Position numbers and translations under genes: made by a program. This document shows positions 22,419 through 25,131 of a stretch of DNA of 25,131 nt, one piece after another; position 1 is the first letter of the stretch; every line of letters starts with the position of its first letter. Under the pieces are notes generated by a model that saw only the letters and a list, made by a program, of their open reading frames with translations, made no database searches and was not told where the DNA came from. Where the stretch lies: positions 1-25,131 of the forward strand of contig CAKTGQ010000026.1 in the NCBI GenBank assembly GCA_934561555.1, given 5' to 3'. The DNA is from an uncultured Faecalibacterium sp. Its GTDB lineage: Bacteria > Bacillota > Clostridia > Oscillospirales > Ruminococcaceae.

Positions 22419-23492
22419 ATGGAAAAAAATATTGCTGTCATCTGGGGCGATTGCTCCAGCCCGGAGATCGTAAAGCAGACCCTCCGGGTGCTGGATAAGG
22501 TGGCTGAAAAGTACGGCCATGCCTTCCACTACACCGCTGCCGCCATGGGCGGCGAGGCCATTGATAAGTATGGCAATCCGCTGCCCCAGCACGAGCTGGA
22601 CAAGTGCCTTGCCGCCGACAGCGTGCTGCTGGGCGCGGTGGGCGGCCCCAAGTGGGAGGGTCTGCCCGGGGAGCAGCGGCCGGAAAAGGGTCTGCTGCGG
22701 CTGCGCGCCGGGATGGGACTGTACGCCAACAACCGCCCCGCGAAGATCTGGCCGCAGCTGGCACCTGCCAGCCCCTTAAAGCCCGAGATCGTGGCACAGG
22801 GCATTGATTTTATCATCGTGCGGGAGCTGATCGGTGGCGTGTACTTCGGTAATCACGAGACCCACACGCTGGAAAACGGCGAAAAGCAGGCTGTGGACAC
22901 CATGCCCTATGCAGAGCACGAGATCGAGCGCATTGGCCGCATCGGCTTCGAGACCGCCCGCAAGCGCCGCAAAAAGCTGTGCTGCGTGGACAAGGCCAAC
23001 GTGCTGGACACCAGCCGCCTGTGGCGCACCGTGATGCACCGGCTGCAGGCCGAATACCCGGATGTGGAGTACAGCGAGATGTTCGTGGACAACTGCGCCA
23101 TGCAGATCGTGAAAAACCCCGCCCAGTTTGATGTCATCGTTACCGAGAATATGTTCGGCGATATCCTGTCGGACGAGGCTTCCATGATCACCGGTTCCAT
23201 CGGCATGATCCCGTCCTCCAGCCTTGGCGATGGCACCCGCGGCCTATACGAGCCCATCCACGGCTCTGCCCCGGACATTGCAGGCAAGGACATCGTAAAT
23301 CCCACCGCTTGCATCCTGTCTGCCGCCATGATGCTGCGGTACTCCTTTGGTATGGCAGAGGAGGCCGATGCCATTGAGAACGCCGTGAGCCGTGTGCTGG
23401 ACAAGGGTCTGCGCACCGCCGACAACATGAGCGATGGCTGCACCTGCCTTGGCTGCACCGCCATGGGCGATGCCATTCTGGCAGAGCTTTAA
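22419..23492 (+). CDS. leuB: 3-isopropylmalate dehydrogenase
   Basis: LeuB oxidises and decarboxylates 3-isopropylmalate to 2-ketoisocaproate with NAD. The 357-residue chain has the dehydrogenase features: RLRAGMGLYANNRPAKIW (substrate arginines R96 and R106), VRELIGGVYFG with R135 and Y142, catalytic K192 in VDKANVLDTS, D224 in VDNCAMQIV, D248/D252 in MFGDILSDEAS, and the NAD loop EPIHGSAPDIAGKDIVNP. The N-terminal motif, usually GDGIGPE, is instead GDCSSPE (10-16). The ribosome site is AGAAGGAG. The gene is the last of the leu operon, after a long 194-base spacer, so it may have extra control. Confidence 0.95.
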   Translation: MEKNIAVIWGDCSSPEIVKQTLRVLDKVAEKYGHAFHYTAAAMGGEAIDKYGNPLPQHELDKCLAADSVLLGAVGGPKWEGLPGEQRPEKGLLRLRAGMGLYANNRPAKIWPQLAPASPLKPEIVAQGIDFIIVRELIGGVYFGNHETHTLENGEKQAVDTMPYAEHEIERIGRIGFETARKRRKKLCCVDKANVLDTSRLWRTVMHRLQAEYPDVEYSEMFVDNCAMQIVKNPAQFDVIVTENMFGDILSDEASMITGSIGMIPSSSLGDGTRGLYEPIHGSAPDIAGKDIVNPTACILSAAMMLRYSFGMAEEADAIENAVSRVLDKGLRTADNMSDGCTCLGCTAMGDAILAEL

Positions 23493-23516
23493 GCCGCAGC
23501 ACTATTTTTAACGAAA

Positions 23517-23557
23517 CAAGCCCGGAAGGTCTACCGACCTTCCGGGCTTGAATTTTT
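23517..23557. terminator. Bidirectional terminator between leuB and the second importer
   Basis: CAAGCCCGGAAGGTC, loop TACC, and its complement form a 15-bp perfect stem, followed on the plus strand by AA and seven T bases. It begins 24 bases after leuB and ends 9 bases before the stop of the convergent ATPase gene. Confidence 0.93.
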
Positions 23558-23565
23558 TTATATTA

Positions 23566-24330
23566 TTACAGCATCTTGGAGAGGAAGGCTTTCAGGCGGG
23601 GGTGCTTGGGGTTGGTGAACAGCTCCTGCGGCGGCTCGTCCTCCTGAATTTTGCCGTCATCAATGAAGATGACACGGTTGGACACCTCACGGGCAAAGCC
23701 CATTTCGTGGGTGACCACCAGCATGGTGATGCCGGTGTGTGCCAGCTCCTTCATCAGTTCCAGAACCTCGCCCACCATCTCGGGGTCAAGGGCGCTGGTG
23801 GGCTCATCGAACAGGATCACGTCCGGGTCCATAGCCAGCGCACGGGCAATGGCGATGCGCTGCTGCTGACCACCGGAGAGGCTCTTGGGGTAGGCGTTGG
23901 CCTTGTCGGCCAGACCTACGCGGGCCAGCAGCTCGTCGGCCCGGGCAGAGATGGCTTCCTTGTCCTTCAGCTTCAGCAGGCTGGGTGCCAGCTCAAGGTT
24001 CTTTTTCACGGTCAGGTGGGGGAACAGGTTGAAGTGCTGGAACACCATGCCCATCTTCTGGCGCACGGAGTCGATGTGCGCCTCGTCCACCTCAACTCCC
24101 TCAAACTTGATAGAGCCGGAGGAAGGGGTCTCCAACCGGTTCAGGCAGCGCAGAAAGGTGGACTTGCCGCAGCCGGAAGGGCCGATCAGGCAAACCACAT
24201 CGCCGCGGTAGATGTCAAGGTCGATGCCCTTCAGCACGTCCAGCGTGGGGTCGGCCTTTTTTGCGCCGCGCTTCTTTACGCCGCCGTAGGTCTTGGTCAG
24301 GCCGCGTACTTCCAAAATCTTATCGGTCAC
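23566..24330 (-). CDS. Second polar amino acid ABC transporter ATP-binding protein
   Basis: The 254-residue GlnQ-type ATPase has Walker [12 protein letters not shown], signature [15 protein letters not shown], Walker [14 protein letters not shown] and the H-loop [11 protein letters not shown]. As in the first importer's ATPase, a basic insertion ([14 protein letters not shown], about 17-30) lies ahead of Walker A. I place the start at GTG 24330 ([17 protein letters not shown]), with AGGAGG ten bases upstream; an in-frame TTG at 24351 is less likely. The GTG lies within the end of the permease gene, an 11-base overlap indicating translational coupling. Confidence 0.93.
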   Translation of the reverse strand: MTDKILEVRGLTKTYGGVKKRGAKKADPTLDVLKGIDLDIYRGDVVCLIGPSGCGKSTFLRCLNRLETPSSGSIKFEGVEVDEAHIDSVRQKMGMVFQHFNLFPHLTVKKNLELAPSLLKLKDKEAISARADELLARVGLADKANAYPKSLSGGQQQRIAIARALAMDPDVILFDEPTSALDPEMVGEVLELMKELAHTGITMLVVTHEMGFAREVSNRVIFIDDGKIQEDEPPQELFTNPKHPRLKAFLSKML

Positions 24331-25084
24331 TTTGTGCCAGCCTCCTCTCAAACTTGCTCAGCAGCCATGTAAACAGCATAACAAGGATCAGGTAAATCAG
24401 TGCAACGCCCAGCAGGGGGAACATGGCTTCGTAGGTGCGGTTCATAATGCCCTGTGCGGCATACAGCAGCTCCTTGCCGCCGATGGTGGTAATCAGGGAA
24501 GTATCCTTGAGCAGGATGATGAACTCGTTGCCCAGTGCAGGCAGCACCGCACGGATGGCCTGCGGGATGATGATGACCACCATGGTGGTCATGTAGTTCA
24601 GGCCAAGGCTGCGCCCAGCCTCCATCTGGCCGGGGTCCACGGCCATCAGGCCGCCGCGGATGATCTCGGATACATACGCGCCGGAGTTGATGCCCAGGGT
24701 CAGCGCGCCCACCATGGTAAAGTTGCGGCTGTTGGCAAAAATGACCATGCTCATGATCAGCAGCTGCACCATCATGGGCGTGCCGCGGATGATGGTGGTG
24801 TACACCTGACACACCGCGTTAAAAAAGCCCAGCACCGCGTTTTTGTGGCCGGGGCGCTGCTGGTCGTGGGTCACGCGCACCAGCGCCACCACGCTGCCCA
24901 GCACCACGCCCAGCGCCAGCGCCAGTGCGGTGACCAGCAGGGTGGTGCCCACGCCGCTGATGTACTGCATCCAGCGGTCCTTCAGCAGAAAGGCCTGATA
25001 AAACTTGAAGAAGAAATCCTGTCCAAAGCTTAGCTTTGTGCCGCTGTTGAGCAGCTCTTTGAGCAGTTCGTATTGCGCAGCCAT
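24320..25084 (-). CDS. Second polar amino acid ABC transporter permease
   Basis: This 254-residue permease begins with an unusual soluble-looking N-terminus ([20 protein letters not shown]) then several helices, first at about 42-67 ([26 protein letters not shown]). The family's [19 protein letters not shown] and the EAA loop [31 protein letters not shown] are clear. GTGAGG lies before the ATG. The matching binding protein gene is not in this window; by the usual order it should lie beyond the right edge, upstream on the minus strand. The substrate is undetermined. Confidence 0.92.
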   Translation of the reverse strand: MAAQYELLKELLNSGTKLSFGQDFFFKFYQAFLLKDRWMQYISGVGTTLLVTALALALGVVLGSVVALVRVTHDQQRPGHKNAVLGFFNAVCQVYTTIIRGTPMMVQLLIMSMVIFANSRNFTMVGALTLGINSGAYVSEIIRGGLMAVDPGQMEAGRSLGLNYMTTMVVIIIPQAIRAVLPALGNEFIILLKDTSLITTIGGKELLYAAQGIMNRTYEAMFPLLGVALIYLILVMLFTWLLSKFERRLAQSDR

Positions 25085-25131
25085 TCACATCCTCACTTTC
25101 TGTTTGTCAATAAATTGTAACCACTTTTTTC

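Noticed and set aside
24331..24351. TTG start for the second importer ATPase
   Set aside because: These seven codons contain the AGGAGG that serves the GTG at 24330, which starts the normal protein.
25085..25131. TTGACA near the right edge as promoter for the second importer permease
   Set aside because: No -10 box follows at 16-18 bases before the start codon, and the operon probably begins further upstream, outside the window.

Overview
The window is GC-rich (roughly 60% by eye) DNA from a gut Clostridia-type Firmicute. Strong AGGAGG ribosome sites, a T-box leader, an HPr with both His15 and Ser46, and the many copies of a CTCCCCC...GGGGGAG / GACTGAGAGGG palindromic repeat all point to Faecalibacterium or a close Oscillospiraceae relative. 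The genus is inference from style; no rRNA or other marker is present to prove it. Most of the window is ordinary chromosomal core, with no phage, IS element or CRISPR array.

Layout. 1-4.6 kb, plus strand: rimM, then trmD fused to a GNAT acetyltransferase domain, ptsH (HPr), a small membrane protein, and uvrC. 4.6-6.1 kb, minus strand: a PadR regulator and its partner membrane protein with a 19-residue repeat solenoid. 6.15-6.55 kb: a cluster of short palindromic repeats. 6.55-8.93 kb, minus strand: a complete polar amino acid ABC importer. 9.3-12.7 kb, plus strand: gpsA, a zinc-dependent phospholipase C-like protein, and a UMF1-type MFS transporter. 12.8-14.5 kb, plus strand: an O-acetylhomoserine sulfhydrylase behind an apparent leader-peptide transcription attenuator. 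14.7-15.3 kb, minus strand: an unknown secreted protein. 15.5-16.1 kb: a type I toxin-antitoxin-like locus (44-residue hydrophobic peptide with a convergent antisense RNA) plus a degenerate second copy of the RNA element. 16.1-18.0 kb, minus strand: ftsH. 18.2-23.5 kb, plus strand: leucine T-box leader, then leuA-leuC-leuD-leuB. 23.5 kb to the end, minus strand: ATPase and permease of a second amino acid importer whose other genes lie beyond the right edge.

How it fits together. RimM and TrmD are ribosome/tRNA maturation factors commonly encoded together. The leu genes form a full pathway from 2-ketoisovalerate to 2-ketoisocaproate under tRNA-Leu control. Sulfur amino acid synthesis appears to be controlled by translation of a Cys/Met-rich 42-residue leader: promoter, ribosome site, leader ORF, a competing antiterminator pairing and an intrinsic terminator can all be read directly. 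The two ABC importers bracket these biosynthetic genes but I cannot assign their substrates.

Most worth a second look are the sulfhydrylase attenuator, the toxin/antisense RNA locus with its inverted leader copy, the TrmD-GNAT fusion, and the habit of the palindromic repeat to sit just upstream of ribosome sites.
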